Assembly: GCA_002376235.1 (NCBI GenBank)
Contig: DFNX01000006.1
Coordinates: forward strand, 124,001-188,000
DNA length: 64,000 bases
Direction: 5' to 3'
DNA from: Neorhizobium sp. UBA3556
GTDB lineage: Bacteria; Pseudomonadota; Alphaproteobacteria; Rhizobiales; Rhizobiaceae
The first letter of the stretch is position 1. Each line of letters begins with the position of its first letter. Positions 1-8,749 of the stretch are shown here, piece by piece. The position numbers and the translations under genes were made by a program. The notes beneath the pieces are model-generated. The model was not told the origin of the DNA and did not search any database. It saw only the letters and a list, made by a program, of their open reading frames with translations.

Positions 1-279
1 CCCGGACAGCTGGATGCCGATCGAGGGAAAGCCGAAATAGAGGATCAGGATAACAACGAGCGGTGGCAGCGCGCGAAAGATGTCGGCATAACAGATGATG
101 AAAAAGTTCAATGCCCTGATGCGATAGCTGCGCAGGCAGGCAAGCGCCAGGCCGCCCGCAATGCCGGCGACGATGACGGCTGCGGCGATCTGGAGCGTTA
201 CCCATACGCCAGCGATAATGTCCGGCGTGTACTGCGCCATCACCACCGGGTTGAAGAAGGTTTGCAGAAACCGGTCCAT
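1..279 (-). CDS. Polar amino-acid ABC transporter permease (partial)
   Basis: This is the N-terminal 93 residues of an inner-membrane permease of the HisM/GlnP type; the rest lies beyond the left edge. The ATG at 279 opens with MDRFLQTFFNP, a typical start for this family. Two hydrophobic segments are visible (about residues 20-48 and 72-90), with the arginine-rich stretch LRSYRIRALN between them. The ATPase and binding-protein genes lie immediately upstream in the same direction (gap of 5 bases), so this is the third or later gene of an uptake operon for an amino acid or related small polar compound. The substrate cannot be read from this fragment. Confidence 0.85.
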   Translation of the reverse strand, partial: MDRFLQTFFNPVVMAQYTPDIIAGVWVTLQIAAAVIVAGIAGGLALACLRSYRIRALNFFIICYADIFRALPPLVVILILYFGFPSIGIQLSG

Positions 280-284
280 GGCGG

Positions 285-1028
285 TTATCCGGAAACGCGC
301 GAGAGGAAGGCACGGGTACGCTCAGCTTTCGGCGCGCCGAAAATCTCGTCCGGCGTGCCCTGTTCGACGACGACACCGCCATCCATGAAGACGACACGAT
401 CGGCAGTCTCGCGGGCAAACCCCATTTCGTGGCTGACGACGACCATCGTCATGCCCTTGGATTTCAGGTCCTTCATAACTTTCAGGACTGAGCCGACGAG
501 TTCCGGGTCAAGCGCAGACGTTGGTTCGTCGAACAGCATGACCTTCGGATCGAGCGCCAATGACCTAGCAATCGCGACGCGCTGCTGCTGACCGCCGGAG
601 AGTTCGCCCGGATAGGCATCCGCCTTGTGCGCCATGCCGACCTGTTCGAGCATGTCGAGCGCGCGCTCATCGGCCTCTGCCTTTGTGCGTTTCAGAGCCT
701 TGCGCTGGGCAAGCGTGACATTCTTCAGCACGGTCATATGGGGATAGAGGTGAAAGCCCTGGAAGACCATGCCGATCTGCAGCCGCATGCGGTCGAGATC
801 GCGGCGGGGGCCCGCCATGATGTTGCGGCCATCGACGATGATGTCGCCGGATGTCGGTTCTTCAAGACGATTGCAACAGCGCAGCATCGTGCTCTTGCCG
901 GAGCCGGAAGGGCCGATAACGAAGACGAGCTCGCCTTCCGCAATCTTGAGATCGATCTTTTTCAGAATGGTGTTGGTACCGAAGCGCTTTTCCAGCGAGA
1001 CGATTTCCAGCATGGGGCGATTGGCCAT
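285..1028 (-). CDS. Polar amino-acid ABC transporter ATP-binding protein
   Basis: This 247-residue protein is a single ATPase domain of the GlnQ/HisP family, which powers import from the cytoplasmic face. Walker A (GPSGSGKST) is at residues 39-47, the signature LSGGQQQRVAIARSL follows, and Walker B is LFDEPTSALDPE, with the switch histidine in VVVSHEMGFA. Length is normal for the family. The ATG at 1028 is preceded by GGAG at suitable spacing. It sits between the binding-protein gene and the permease, all on the minus strand, and would be transcribed with them. Confidence 0.93.
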   Translation of the reverse strand: MANRPMLEIVSLEKRFGTNTILKKIDLKIAEGELVFVIGPSGSGKSTMLRCCNRLEEPTSGDIIVDGRNIMAGPRRDLDRMRLQIGMVFQGFHLYPHMTVLKNVTLAQRKALKRTKAEADERALDMLEQVGMAHKADAYPGELSGGQQQRVAIARSLALDPKVMLFDEPTSALDPELVGSVLKVMKDLKSKGMTMVVVSHEMGFARETADRVVFMDGGVVVEQGTPDEIFGAPKAERTRAFLSRVSG

Positions 1029-1188
1029 TCAGGCTACTCCGGCAGGCACGATGCAGGGCGGATGGCTGATCCGATCTCGGCCGCCAAAGAGCCCGCGTTG
1101 ATACGATCTGCAGCGGCGGGTCGCATCTCGAACTGTAAAAGAGTGCGGACAGGCGAGTGGGAGGCCCCGCCCGTCCACGATGCGAGGA

Positions 1189-2040
1189 TTACTTCAGGTT
1201 CTCGCAGGATGCCTGATGGTCGTTATCCTTGTAGCCGTCGAAGCCCGGCGTGCCGAAACCCTTGGTGGGGGTGACGATCGTCGTGCCGGCAACCGGCGTG
1301 ACGCCGAACCACTTTTCGGAGAGCTTGGCCATGGAGCCATCCAGCTTCAGGCATTCGATTGCGCGGTCGACCAGATCGCGATTTTCCTCATCGCCCTTGC
1401 GGAACGAAAGCGCCCAGACGAGGCCGGTCTGATATTCGAAGGATAGTTTCAGGCGCGGGTTCTGCTTGACCGACCATGCGGCAACGGTGTTGCCGGCAAG
1501 ATTGGCATCCGCGCGGCCGGCCATCACTGCTGCGACAGCATCCGTATTGGTACCGTAGCTCTCGACCTTCCAGCCGAATTCCTTTTCCTTCTCGCGCAGG
1601 AAGCTGTCATAGGCGGAGCCCTTGTTGACGGCGATCGTCTTGCCTTTGAAGTCTTCGAGCGTCTTGTATTCCGGGGCGTTGGCCGGGACGACGAAGCCGA
1701 AATTGGTGTCCATGAAGCCTTCGGTGAAGAGAAGGTTCGCGGCGCGCTCCTTATTGACCGTTACCGGTGCGACGAGAAAGTCATAGGTGCCTGCCTGCAG
1801 GGCCGGGATGAGGCCGGAAAACTGGGCGCCGGTCAGATCTACCTTCTTACCGAGACGCTCGCCGATCAGGTTTGCCATGTCGACATTGAAGCCCTCGATC
1901 TTGCCATCAAGGGTAGGCATGGCATGCGGGGCAAAGGTCGCGTCGATCGCGGTCTTGATAGGATCGCCGAGTGCAAGGGCTGAACTGCAGGCAAAAAGTG
2001 TCGATAAGCCGACAATGCCGGCTTTTATAAAGGGTTTCAT
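1189..2040 (-). CDS. Amino-acid ABC transporter periplasmic binding protein
   Basis: This 283-residue protein belongs to the family 3 extracellular solute-binding proteins (SBP_bac_3), which capture amino acids or opine-like ligands in the periplasm. The start MKPFIKAG was chosen because AGGAGAA lies just upstream; it opens a Sec signal peptide ending near SSALA, residue 22 or so. A longer in-frame start at 2100 would spoil the signal peptide. Conserved family features are ATFAPHAMPTLDGKIEGFNVD and the later GRADANLAGNTVAAW. It is the first gene of the operon whose ATPase and permease follow after a 160-base gap. Confidence 0.92.
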   Translation of the reverse strand: MKPFIKAGIVGLSTLFACSSALALGDPIKTAIDATFAPHAMPTLDGKIEGFNVDMANLIGERLGKKVDLTGAQFSGLIPALQAGTYDFLVAPVTVNKERAANLLFTEGFMDTNFGFVVPANAPEYKTLEDFKGKTIAVNKGSAYDSFLREKEKEFGWKVESYGTNTDAVAAVMAGRADANLAGNTVAAWSVKQNPRLKLSFEYQTGLVWALSFRKGDEENRDLVDRAIECLKLDGSMAKLSEKWFGVTPVAGTTIVTPTKGFGTPGFDGYKDNDHQASCENLK

Positions 2041-2276
2041 CGATGTTCTCCTACTGGTGGTCCAGGCCTTTAGCGACCCTTGTTGCCTCCATAGTTCCAT
2101 CGAAAATTCCGCACTGCAATATAATTTATTATTATAATCGAATTAGAATTATACGAATTTTGAATACGACCCTATGGCTTCAGACCGCATATGCCTCCTA
2201 GCGGCAAAGCCGGTTCCAAGCTTGCCTTGAGCCCCGTTTGCTTTAGATGGAAGCTGCAACCGAAGGAGCACCGGAT
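2041..2276. promoter_or_regulatory. AT-rich divergent promoter region
   Basis: The 236 bases between the amino-acid binding protein and the small plus-strand gene contain a strongly AT-rich core (about 2110-2165) with several overlapping TATAAT-like hexamers on the minus strand. It stands out from the GC-rich surroundings. I could not pair any of these with a convincing -35 box, and no clear operator palindrome was seen. It probably holds the promoter of the amino-acid importer. Confidence 0.45.
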
Positions 2277-2498
2277 ATGGACGACACGATCGAAATCGGC
2301 AATCGCGGAGACTTCGGCCTGTGGGCGATAGAAGTTGCAAAGCAGCTTGTCGCCGATCAAGGCTTTGAGCTTGCGCGCGCCGCGCGCGACGGAAACGACG
2401 ACGATGTCCGTGCTGCCGGAAACGCGCTTGGCCAGGCCATCACCAATGCGCTGATGGAAGTTTATGACGGCCTGACGGAAGGGATCGAAGACGAATAG
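2277..2498 (+). CDS. Small acidic protein of unknown function
   Basis: A 73-residue acidic protein beginning MDDTIEIGNRGDFG. The start at 2277 was preferred over an in-frame ATG at 2247 because AAGGAG lies 8 bases before it. The protein looks mostly helical and soluble, with no signal peptide, cysteine pair or membrane segment. It is rich in Asp, Glu and Ala and ends TEGIEDE. I do not recognise a family with certainty. It stands alone between two unrelated minus-strand operons, so context gives no function; the good ribosome site and normal codon use support a real gene. Confidence 0.6.
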   Translation: MDDTIEIGNRGDFGLWAIEVAKQLVADQGFELARAARDGNDDDVRAAGNALGQAITNALMEVYDGLTEGIEDE

Positions 2499-2586
2499 TT
2501 CAAGAGGACTTTCTACTTTTCTTGCAAATCGCCCGAGTTAGCCAGGCATATGTCTCGTCAGGCTCGCATTGGGACAGCCGGCTGCT

Positions 2587-3342
2587 TCACCGCACCCATT
2601 GCATGCCGTCGATCTGGATATCCTGGCCAGTTATGAAATTGGGCTCCGCAGTTGCCAAGAACGTCACGACGCTTGCAACATCCTGAGGAGTGCCGACACG
2701 TCCGAGAGAGATCCCGGCAGCGAGGCTCTGCTCGCGGGCGTCGATCATGGCGTTTGAACGTTCTGTCTTGATGACACCGGGGCAGACGGCGTTGACGACG
2801 ATATCCGGTGCAAGTTCCTTCGCCAGCGCCTTCGTCATGCCGATGATGCCGGCCTTGGCAGCGGTATAGGAGAACTTGCTGACAGCGCTGGTGACCCCGC
2901 CGGTATGGGCATTCATCGACGACATGTTGATGATACGCCCGCCGCCGTTGCGGCGCATGACCGGCACAGTCGGCTGGATATAGTTGAACGCACCCTTGAG
3001 GTTGATGGCGATCGTGTCGTCGAATTCCTGTTCGGAGATCTCTTCGATCCCCTTCGACATCGAACGGCCGGCATTATTGTAGAGGACGTCAATGCGGCCC
3101 CATTGGCGATCGACTTCGGCCACGATTGCAGCGGCGCGGGCGTGATCGCTGACGTCGGCGATGAAAGTCAACGCCTTTCGGCCGAGTTCGCGAATTTCTG
3201 CAGCCGTTCGGGCAAGGTCGTCCTCTATCAGATCGACTAGGACGATATCGAAGCCGTGGCGGGCAAGATCGAGAGCGCAGGCGCGCCCGATGCCGCGACC
3301 GCTCCCGGTGACGATCGCGACTTGTCTTTGTCCGTCAGACAC
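2587..3342 (-). CDS. Short-chain dehydrogenase/reductase (3-ketoacyl-reductase type)
   Basis: A 251-residue classical SDR that should oxidise or reduce an alcohol/ketone with NAD(P)(H). The nucleotide-binding motif GSGRGIGRA is at residues 13-21, NNAG follows, and the catalytic residues are Ser (INMSSMNAH region), Tyr and Lys in YTAAKAG. An aspartate at the end of beta-2 (VLVDL) favours NAD over NADP. Translation starts at a GTG at 3342 with an excellent AAGGAGG six bases upstream, and overlaps the deacetylase gene by 8 bases. It is the last gene of the operon beginning at the creatininase-like gene, so its substrate is probably an intermediate of that pathway. Confidence 0.88.
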   Translation of the reverse strand: MSDGQRQVAIVTGSGRGIGRACALDLARHGFDIVLVDLIEDDLARTAAEIRELGRKALTFIADVSDHARAAAIVAEVDRQWGRIDVLYNNAGRSMSKGIEEISEQEFDDTIAINLKGAFNYIQPTVPVMRRNGGGRIINMSSMNAHTGGVTSAVSKFSYTAAKAGIIGMTKALAKELAPDIVVNAVCPGVIKTERSNAMIDAREQSLAAGISLGRVGTPQDVASVVTFLATAEPNFITGQDIQIDGMQWVR

Positions 3343-4219
3343 CGGAATCCTCCTTCACGAAACCGGCGATATCCGCATGGGTGGCGAACCAGACATCGCC
3401 ATGCGACTGGATATGCCGGATCAGTTCTTCAAGAATGAATATACGGGAGCGATAACCTGTTACATGCGGGTGCATGGTGAGCAGGAAAAGACCGCCTTCC
3501 TGATAGGCGCGGTCGAATTCGCGCTTGAAGATATCTAGAACGGCGGTTGGTGGGGTGTAAGGCCTGAGCGCAGTGAAGCGGTTCATGTTGAAATAGACCG
3601 CGTCGTCGCGGATCCATTCGACTGGCAGTTCCACCATGCCGGTGGCCTCGCCTTCCTCGATCAGTTCGTAAGGATCATCGTCGGCCATCAGCGAGGAGTC
3701 GTAGATCAGCCCGAGTTCGCGCTCGATCTCCAGAGTGACCGAGGAAAAATCCCAGGACGGCGTGCGCATGCCGACGGGGCGGATGCCGGTGATCTTTTCC
3801 AATGTATCGGCCGCGCGGAAATGCAGTTCCCGCTCCTTTTCCGGCGGGACCTTGGTGTTCACCTCATGGATCCAGCCATGCAGTCCGATTTCATGGCCTT
3901 CGGAAATGACGCGTCGCTGTTCGTCGGGATAGAGCAGAGCAGTGACGGCCGGAACGAAGAAGGTCGCTGGCACCGAGGCGGCGGAAAGCGTTTCAAGAAT
4001 ACGCGGCACGCCCTTGCGGTTGCCGTATTGCCCTTGCGACATGCGGCCGATGGATTCCCCACCGTCGCGCAATTCGTTCGTTTCGTGGTCGCTGTCGAAG
4101 GAGAGCGCCACGGCGCAGCGGGCGCTGCCTTTCCAGGCTTTCGGCTTCAGCGACCGCCCGGCGCGGACTTTCTCGACCTTGCTGCGCCAGATCTGCTCAT
4201 CCCATTCCCACGGTTCCAT
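3335..4219 (-). CDS. Polysaccharide deacetylase-fold hydrolase (PuuE/cyclic-imidase-like)
   Basis: A 294-residue NodB-fold protein without a signal peptide, so probably cytoplasmic. The start MEPWEWDEQIW at 4219 follows GGAGGATAAGG; a longer frame reading into the upstream gene was rejected. Metal-binding residues of the fold are visible in ALSFDSDHET (Asp42, Asp44, His45) and in GLHGWIHEVN (two His). The N-terminal Trp-rich start and the RAGRSLKPKAW segment resemble cytoplasmic relatives of PuuE allantoinase and cyclic-imide hydrolases rather than cell-wall deacetylases. Because it is co-transcribed with a Dpp-type importer and a creatininase homologue, it more likely cleaves an imported amide or cyclic imide than a polysaccharide. 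The substrate is unknown. Confidence 0.82.
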   Translation of the reverse strand: MEPWEWDEQIWRSKVEKVRAGRSLKPKAWKGSARCAVALSFDSDHETNELRDGGESIGRMSQGQYGNRKGVPRILETLSAASVPATFFVPAVTALLYPDEQRRVISEGHEIGLHGWIHEVNTKVPPEKERELHFRAADTLEKITGIRPVGMRTPSWDFSSVTLEIERELGLIYDSSLMADDDPYELIEEGEATGMVELPVEWIRDDAVYFNMNRFTALRPYTPPTAVLDIFKREFDRAYQEGGLFLLTMHPHVTGYRSRIFILEELIRHIQSHGDVWFATHADIAGFVKEDSGV

Positions 4220-4241
4220 ATGCCTTATCCTCCAATGATGA

Positions 4242-5954
4242 TTATGCCGCTGTCGGCAAAACGGGGACGGCTGCCAGCAGCCGCTTTGTGTAATCGTGTT
4301 GCGGGTCGTTGTAGATCGCGGCCGCCCCGCCTTCCTCGACGATACGGCCGCGATACATGATCGCCACCCGGTCGCAGAGATGGCGCACGACTGAAAGATC
4401 ATGGCTGATGAAGATCAGCGACAGATCGAGTTCGGAGCGTAGGCGGATCAGCAAGTTTATGATCTGCGCCTGGATCGACACATCGAGCGACGCGACCGGC
4501 TCGTCGCAGACGACGACATCCGGCTGCATTGCGAGTGCCCGCGCGATCGCGATACGCTGCCGCTGCCCGCCGGAAAACTGGTGCGGGAAACGGTTGGCGA
4601 AGGTAGGATCTAGCCCGACCGCCGACAGCCATTGCCCGACATAGGCCGGTGCTTCTACGCGGGAGACGATCTTGTGCGCCAGCGGGCCTTCCGCAACGAT
4701 GTCGCCCACACGCATGCGGCTGTTGAGCGAGGCGAACGGGTCCTGAAAGATGGTTTGAACGCGTGTGGTGACTTTGCGCGGACTGCGGCCACCGCTCATC
4801 ACCGGCCTGCCGGCCAGACGGATCGTACCGGATGTCGGCACGGTGATGCCCGCCGCCATTCGCCCGAGCGTCGATTTGCCCGAACCGGATTCACCGACAA
4901 GGCCAAGCACCTCGCCTCGTTTCACCGTGATCGAGACACCATCCACCGCCTGCACGACTGCCTGAGGCTGTGCGATGCCGGAGCGGATTGCAAGGCTCCT
5001 GAACAGCCCTGCCGGTTTTTCGAAGCGTTTGACCGCGGCATTGATCACCAGATACGGACTGCCAAGTGGCGGCAGGTCGCCTGTTGCGGCCTTCCGGGAC
5101 GGTGGGGCGGCATCCGCGATACCGCTGCCGCGAAGCAGAAGTTCACCCGGTTTTGCCCGTGATGGCAAGGCGTCGAGCAGGGCCCTGGTGTAGTCGTGCT
5201 GCGGTCTGGTGAGTACTCCGAGGGCCGGGCCGATCTCAACGATCTTGCCGAAGCGCATGACGGCAACACGGTCGGCGATCGATGACACTGTCGCCAGATC
5301 GTGGCTGATCCAGATCAGCGCCGTACCGAGTTCGGCCACCAGTTCCTTCATCTCGGCAAGAATCTCCGCCTGGATCGAGACGTCGAGCGCGGTCGTCGGT
5401 TCGTCGCAAATGATGAGTTTCGGGCGATGGAGAAGCGCAATGGCGATCGCCACACGCTGGCGCATGCCGCCGGAAAACTGATGCGGGAAAAAATCGACCT
5501 TGCGCTCAGGCTCGGTGATGCGAACCTGTGCCAGCGCCTTGATGGCCCTTTCGCGCGCTTCCGCCGCCCCGATCTTTTCATGGGCTTCAAGTGCAAGCTT
5601 GATCTGGGTTCCGATGCTGAGCACCGGGTTCAGTGTCATCATCGGATCCTGAAAAACCATGGAAATGGTCTTGCCGCGGATGGCCCGCAGTTGATGTGGG
5701 GCAAGGCCGATCAGTTCGCGGCCCTCAAGCCTGATCGAGCCTTCAACGATTCGGCCGGGTTCATCGATCAGGCCGATGATGGAAAAACCGGTGATCGATT
5801 TTCCCGAGCCGGATTCACCGACCAGACCGAGAACTTCACCGGGTGCCAGCGAGAACGAGACGCCGTCGACGGCCTTGACCTCGCCCTTCCCACTTGGGAA
5901 CCAAGTGCGGAGATTGGAGACTTCGAGAAGCGGTGCTGTGGTTTCTGCGGTCAT
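4242..5954 (-). CDS. Dipeptide/nickel-type ABC transporter, fused double ATPase
   Basis: This 570-residue protein joins the two ATPases that are separate DppD and DppF proteins in many bacteria. The first domain has GESGSGKSI, signature FSGGMRQRVAIAIALL and Walker B CDEPTTALD; the second, from about residue 300, has GESGSGKST, FSGGQRQRIAIARAL and CDEPVASLD. A linker with GDLPPLGSPYL separates them. Its ATG overlaps the stop of the permease by four bases (ATGA), indicating coupled translation. The partner permeases lie upstream on the same strand and the binding protein is on the opposite strand at 9334. Confidence 0.93.
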   Translation of the reverse strand: MTAETTAPLLEVSNLRTWFPSGKGEVKAVDGVSFSLAPGEVLGLVGESGSGKSITGFSIIGLIDEPGRIVEGSIRLEGRELIGLAPHQLRAIRGKTISMVFQDPMMTLNPVLSIGTQIKLALEAHEKIGAAEARERAIKALAQVRITEPERKVDFFPHQFSGGMRQRVAIAIALLHRPKLIICDEPTTALDVSIQAEILAEMKELVAELGTALIWISHDLATVSSIADRVAVMRFGKIVEIGPALGVLTRPQHDYTRALLDALPSRAKPGELLLRGSGIADAAPPSRKAATGDLPPLGSPYLVINAAVKRFEKPAGLFRSLAIRSGIAQPQAVVQAVDGVSITVKRGEVLGLVGESGSGKSTLGRMAAGITVPTSGTIRLAGRPVMSGGRSPRKVTTRVQTIFQDPFASLNSRMRVGDIVAEGPLAHKIVSRVEAPAYVGQWLSAVGLDPTFANRFPHQFSGGQRQRIAIARALAMQPDVVVCDEPVASLDVSIQAQIINLLIRLRSELDLSLIFISHDLSVVRHLCDRVAIMYRGRIVEEGGAAAIYNDPQHDYTKRLLAAVPVLPTAA

Positions 5955-6826
5955 CGGCGAAGCCTCGGGTTGAGCTGGTCGCGGATCTGGTCACCGACGA
6001 GATTGAGCGAAACAATGAAGAGGATCAGCGCCACGCCGGGATAGATCGAGATCCAGTAGCGCCCGGAGAGGAGGTACTGGAAGCCGTTGGCGATCAACAT
6101 GCCGAGTGATGGTTCGGTCGGAGGCAGCCCGACACCGAGGAAGGAGAGCGTCGCTTCCAGAGAGATTGCGCTTGCCACCTGAACAGTGGCGACGACGATC
6201 AACGGCGGCAGGGAGTTTGGCAGGATGTGTCGCAGCACCACCCTGAGCGGAGACAGTGGGATAGAAAGGGCTGCCTCGACATAGTCCTTCTGTCGTTCGG
6301 CGGATGCAGCGCCATGGGCGGTGCGGGCAAAATAGGCGTATTGGGCGAAGATCAATGCGAGGATCAGTTGGTAGCGCCCTTGGCCGAGAACGGCGGCGAT
6401 GACGAAGGCAAGCAGGATCGCCGGAAACGAAAGCTGTAGATCGACGATCCGCATGACGAGGCTTTCGAAACGTCCGCCTATATAGGCGGCAGCGCAGCCG
6501 ACGACCGCTCCGATGACCAGCGCGATGCCGCCGGCGATCACACCCATCTGCAGCGAGATACGCAGGCCGTAGATGATGGCCGAGAGCAGGTCGCGTCCCT
6601 GCGAATCCGTGCCGAGCCAATGGGTGTATCCGCCTGTGCCGACATAGCCCGGCGGCCTTCGCGCATCCCGCAGCACGAGATGGGCGAGGTCGTAGGGATT
6701 TTGAGGGGTTATCAGCGGAGCGATGAGCGCGATGAAGACGATCAGGCCGACGAAGACGGCTGCGACGGCCGCGACCTTGTTGCGTCTGAATTCTTCGAGG
6801 AACCGGAAAAGTGGTGTGTCACGCAT
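5951..6826 (-). CDS. Dpp-type ABC transporter permease (DppC family)
   Basis: A 291-residue inner-membrane permease beginning MRDTPLFRFLEEFRRNK at 6826. The N-terminal cytoplasmic part and first membrane helix (about 20-40) are typical of the DppC/OppC N-terminal domain, followed by GTDSQGRDLLSAIIYGLRISL, the conserved segment before the permease core. The EAA-type loop lies in ARTAHGAASAERQKDYVEAA. The start codon overlaps the stop of the other permease by one base (TGATG). It forms the translocation pore together with the gene at 6826-7797. Confidence 0.92.
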   Translation of the reverse strand: MRDTPLFRFLEEFRRNKVAAVAAVFVGLIVFIALIAPLITPQNPYDLAHLVLRDARRPPGYVGTGGYTHWLGTDSQGRDLLSAIIYGLRISLQMGVIAGGIALVIGAVVGCAAAYIGGRFESLVMRIVDLQLSFPAILLAFVIAAVLGQGRYQLILALIFAQYAYFARTAHGAASAERQKDYVEAALSIPLSPLRVVLRHILPNSLPPLIVVATVQVASAISLEATLSFLGVGLPPTEPSLGMLIANGFQYLLSGRYWISIYPGVALILFIVSLNLVGDQIRDQLNPRLRR

Positions 6827-7797
6827 CAGGCTCTTCCCTTCCGCAGGCGCGGGTCGAGCAGCGCATAGGTGAGATCGACCACGAGATTGATGACGATGAA
6901 CAGCATGGCGACTAGCATCAGGTAGGCGACCATGACGGGACGATCGAGCGAAGTGATGCTGTCGATGATGAGCTTGCCGAGGCCGGGCCAGGAGAAGATC
7001 GTCTCCGTGACTACAGCAAAGGCAAGTGTCGAGCCGAGTTCCAGGCCGAAGACGGTGACGAGCGGGATCGAGATCAGTCTCAGCACATGCCGGCTCAGAA
7101 TGGTGAGTTCCGAAATGCCGGCCGCACGGGCAAATTTGACCGTGTCGCTCAGCATCAGTTCGCGCGTGCCGGCGCGCGCCAGGCGGATCATCAGTGAAAA
7201 CTTGAAAAGCGCGAGGTTGAGCGCCGGCAGGATCATGTGCGACAGGCCGTTCGCCGTCAGAAAACTGAAATCGACGCCGAACAGGCTTATCGTGTCGCCG
7301 CGCCCACCGGCCGGCATGCAGCCGCATTGAACGGCAAACAGCATGATCAGCATCAGGCCGAACCAGAAGGTGGGTACGGAAAAGCCGAGAATGGACAGCG
7401 CCATGATGGCGCGTGACACCGGGCTGTGCGGCCGATAACCGGCATACATGCCGATCGGAATACCGACGAGGCTGGCGAAGAGGACAGCTGCCAGCGTCAG
7501 TTCAAGCGTCGCCGGCAGGCGCGACAGGATCAGTTCGCTGACAGGCATGTTGTAAACGAAGGACCGGCCGAAATCGCCTTCGAACACTCGGCCAAGAAAG
7601 CCGAAATATTGCTGCCAGAGTGGCAGGTCCAATCCATATTGTGCGATAACGGCGGCGCGGATGTCCTGTGTCGCATCCGGCGAGATCAATACGTCGATCG
7701 GATTGCCGACGGCATAAACACCGCAGAAAACCAGCGCCGACATGGCCAGCACGACGATTGCCGCCTGCCAGAGCCTTTGCAAGATGAAGCCCAACAT
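6826..7797 (-). CDS. Dpp-type ABC transporter permease (DppB family)
   Basis: A 323-residue permease of the DppB/OppB family. The chosen start MLGFILQRLWQ at 7797 gives the family's usual N-terminal helix; a longer reading frame upstream is not protein-like. Conserved points include the segment YGLDLPLWQQYFGFL and the EAA loop RLARAGTRELMLSDTVKFARAAG, with the C-terminal ALLDPRLRKGRA found in nearly all members. It follows the creatininase-like gene by 70 bases and precedes its partner with overlapping stop and start codons. Confidence 0.92.
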   Translation of the reverse strand: MLGFILQRLWQAAIVVLAMSALVFCGVYAVGNPIDVLISPDATQDIRAAVIAQYGLDLPLWQQYFGFLGRVFEGDFGRSFVYNMPVSELILSRLPATLELTLAAVLFASLVGIPIGMYAGYRPHSPVSRAIMALSILGFSVPTFWFGLMLIMLFAVQCGCMPAGGRGDTISLFGVDFSFLTANGLSHMILPALNLALFKFSLMIRLARAGTRELMLSDTVKFARAAGISELTILSRHVLRLISIPLVTVFGLELGSTLAFAVVTETIFSWPGLGKLIIDSITSLDRPVMVAYLMLVAMLFIVINLVVDLTYALLDPRLRKGRA

Positions 7798-7867
7798 CTG
7801 TTCCCGTTCTCCCGTCTTCTGCGGGTTCAAAATGCGGCGCGCATTCGCGCGCCGTTGATGGTCGCGT

Positions 7868-8569
7868 TCAGTGCCAGTCGTTTTCCAGAAGCTCGCGGGT
7901 CTCTGCGACCGCGACCGCCCAGATCGCCAGCATGTCCTTGTCCGGGCGCTGGTAGAGGCCGTGATAGTTGCCGTCGCCGAGAAGCATGCGCTTGCGAGCG
8001 GTATCGACCCGCGCAAGCGCTGCAAAATCGATCCGCGGTTTCTGTGTTGATGGCTGGCGCGGATCGTCGGTGCGCGTCCATGGGAAATTTTCCATCCAGG
8101 ATGCGTGAGAGGCGGCCGGATCGATTTCGAGGACTTTCGCCATCGTTTTCGGCGCGCGCCACCAGTCGTGGAATTTCACTGATGCGTCGGGGTGCTCGTT
8201 CAGCCATTCGGAGATCACCGTCATTGCCGGTGTGTTGCCGCCATGGCCGTTGACGACGAAGATGCGGCGGAAGCCAGAGCGATACATGCTGTCGAGAAGA
8301 TCACGGATAACGCTGATGTAAGTCGCGAGCGACAAGGTAAGCGTGCCGGGAAAGCTCGCGAAGGATGAGGCGAGGCCGTAGGGCAGGGCGGGGAAGACCG
8401 GGATGCCCAGCGGCTCGGCGGCATCGACGGAAACCTTCTCCGCGAGGATCATGTCGGTTGCAAGGCTGAGATAGGCATGCTGCTCGACACTTCCGATCGG
8501 CAAAATGCAGCGATCGTCATCGGCGGCTCGCGTCTCCACCTGCATCCAGTTCATATCCGCGATCTTCAC
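7868..8569 (-). CDS. Creatininase-family amidohydrolase
   Basis: A 233-residue protein of the creatininase fold, whose members hydrolyse cyclic or linear amides using a two-metal site. The ligands can be seen: Glu29 and His31 in GSVEQHAYL, Asp39 in LATDM, and the motif NGHGGN at 108-112. The conserved HASWME segment (His155, Glu160) supplies a further ligand. No signal peptide is present. Translation starts at GTG 8569 with GGAG upstream. It is the first gene of a six-gene operon with a Dpp importer, a NodB-fold hydrolase and an SDR, and is read divergently from the marR-type gene. True creatininase is possible but other amides are as likely. Confidence 0.86.
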   Translation of the reverse strand: MKIADMNWMQVETRAADDDRCILPIGSVEQHAYLSLATDMILAEKVSVDAAEPLGIPVFPALPYGLASSFASFPGTLTLSLATYISVIRDLLDSMYRSGFRRIFVVNGHGGNTPAMTVISEWLNEHPDASVKFHDWWRAPKTMAKVLEIDPAASHASWMENFPWTRTDDPRQPSTQKPRIDFAALARVDTARKRMLLGDGNYHGLYQRPDKDMLAIWAVAVAETRELLENDWH

Positions 8570-8677
8570 TTAATCCATCTCCATTCTCCGTTTTGGTCCG
8601 CATGAGCAAAGAAATTGCAGGGCAAGGCCAAAACGCACAAAAAATATGCTTCTGTGCGCGGTGTTGCGCCAAATGCA

Positions 8678-8697
8678 AAGTTCCATACGGGACTAAA
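8678..8697. promoter_or_regulatory. Operator-like repeat, copy 1
   Basis: The 20-base sequence AAGTTCCATACGGGACTAAA occurs here and again, letter for letter, 52 bases further on. Its core AGTTCC-N4-GGGACT is an imperfect inverted repeat (AGTYCC with GGRACT), as expected for a dimeric winged-helix repressor. It lies between the divergent creatininase-like and MarR-type genes, so the MarR protein encoded next door is the obvious candidate ligand (inference). Confidence 0.7.
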
Positions 8698-8729
8698 AAA
8701 AGAAATTGACAGCCAATTAATGCAGCGTC

Positions 8730-8749
8730 AAGTTCCATACGGGACTAAA
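8730..8749. promoter_or_regulatory. Operator-like repeat, copy 2
   Basis: Second identical copy of AAGTTCCATACGGGACTAAA, with starts 52 bases apart, close to five helical turns, so both copies would face the same side of the DNA. It directly abuts the likely TTG start of the MarR-type gene at 8750. On the minus strand, TTGACG followed 17 bases later by CAATTT overlaps and follows this copy and could be the operon promoter; this pairing is weak. Confidence 0.7.

Noticed and set aside
627..1274. Long plus-strand open frame opposite the amino-acid ATPase
   Set aside because: It is antisense to a clear ATPase gene with all motifs; its translation has no family-like pattern and no ribosome site.
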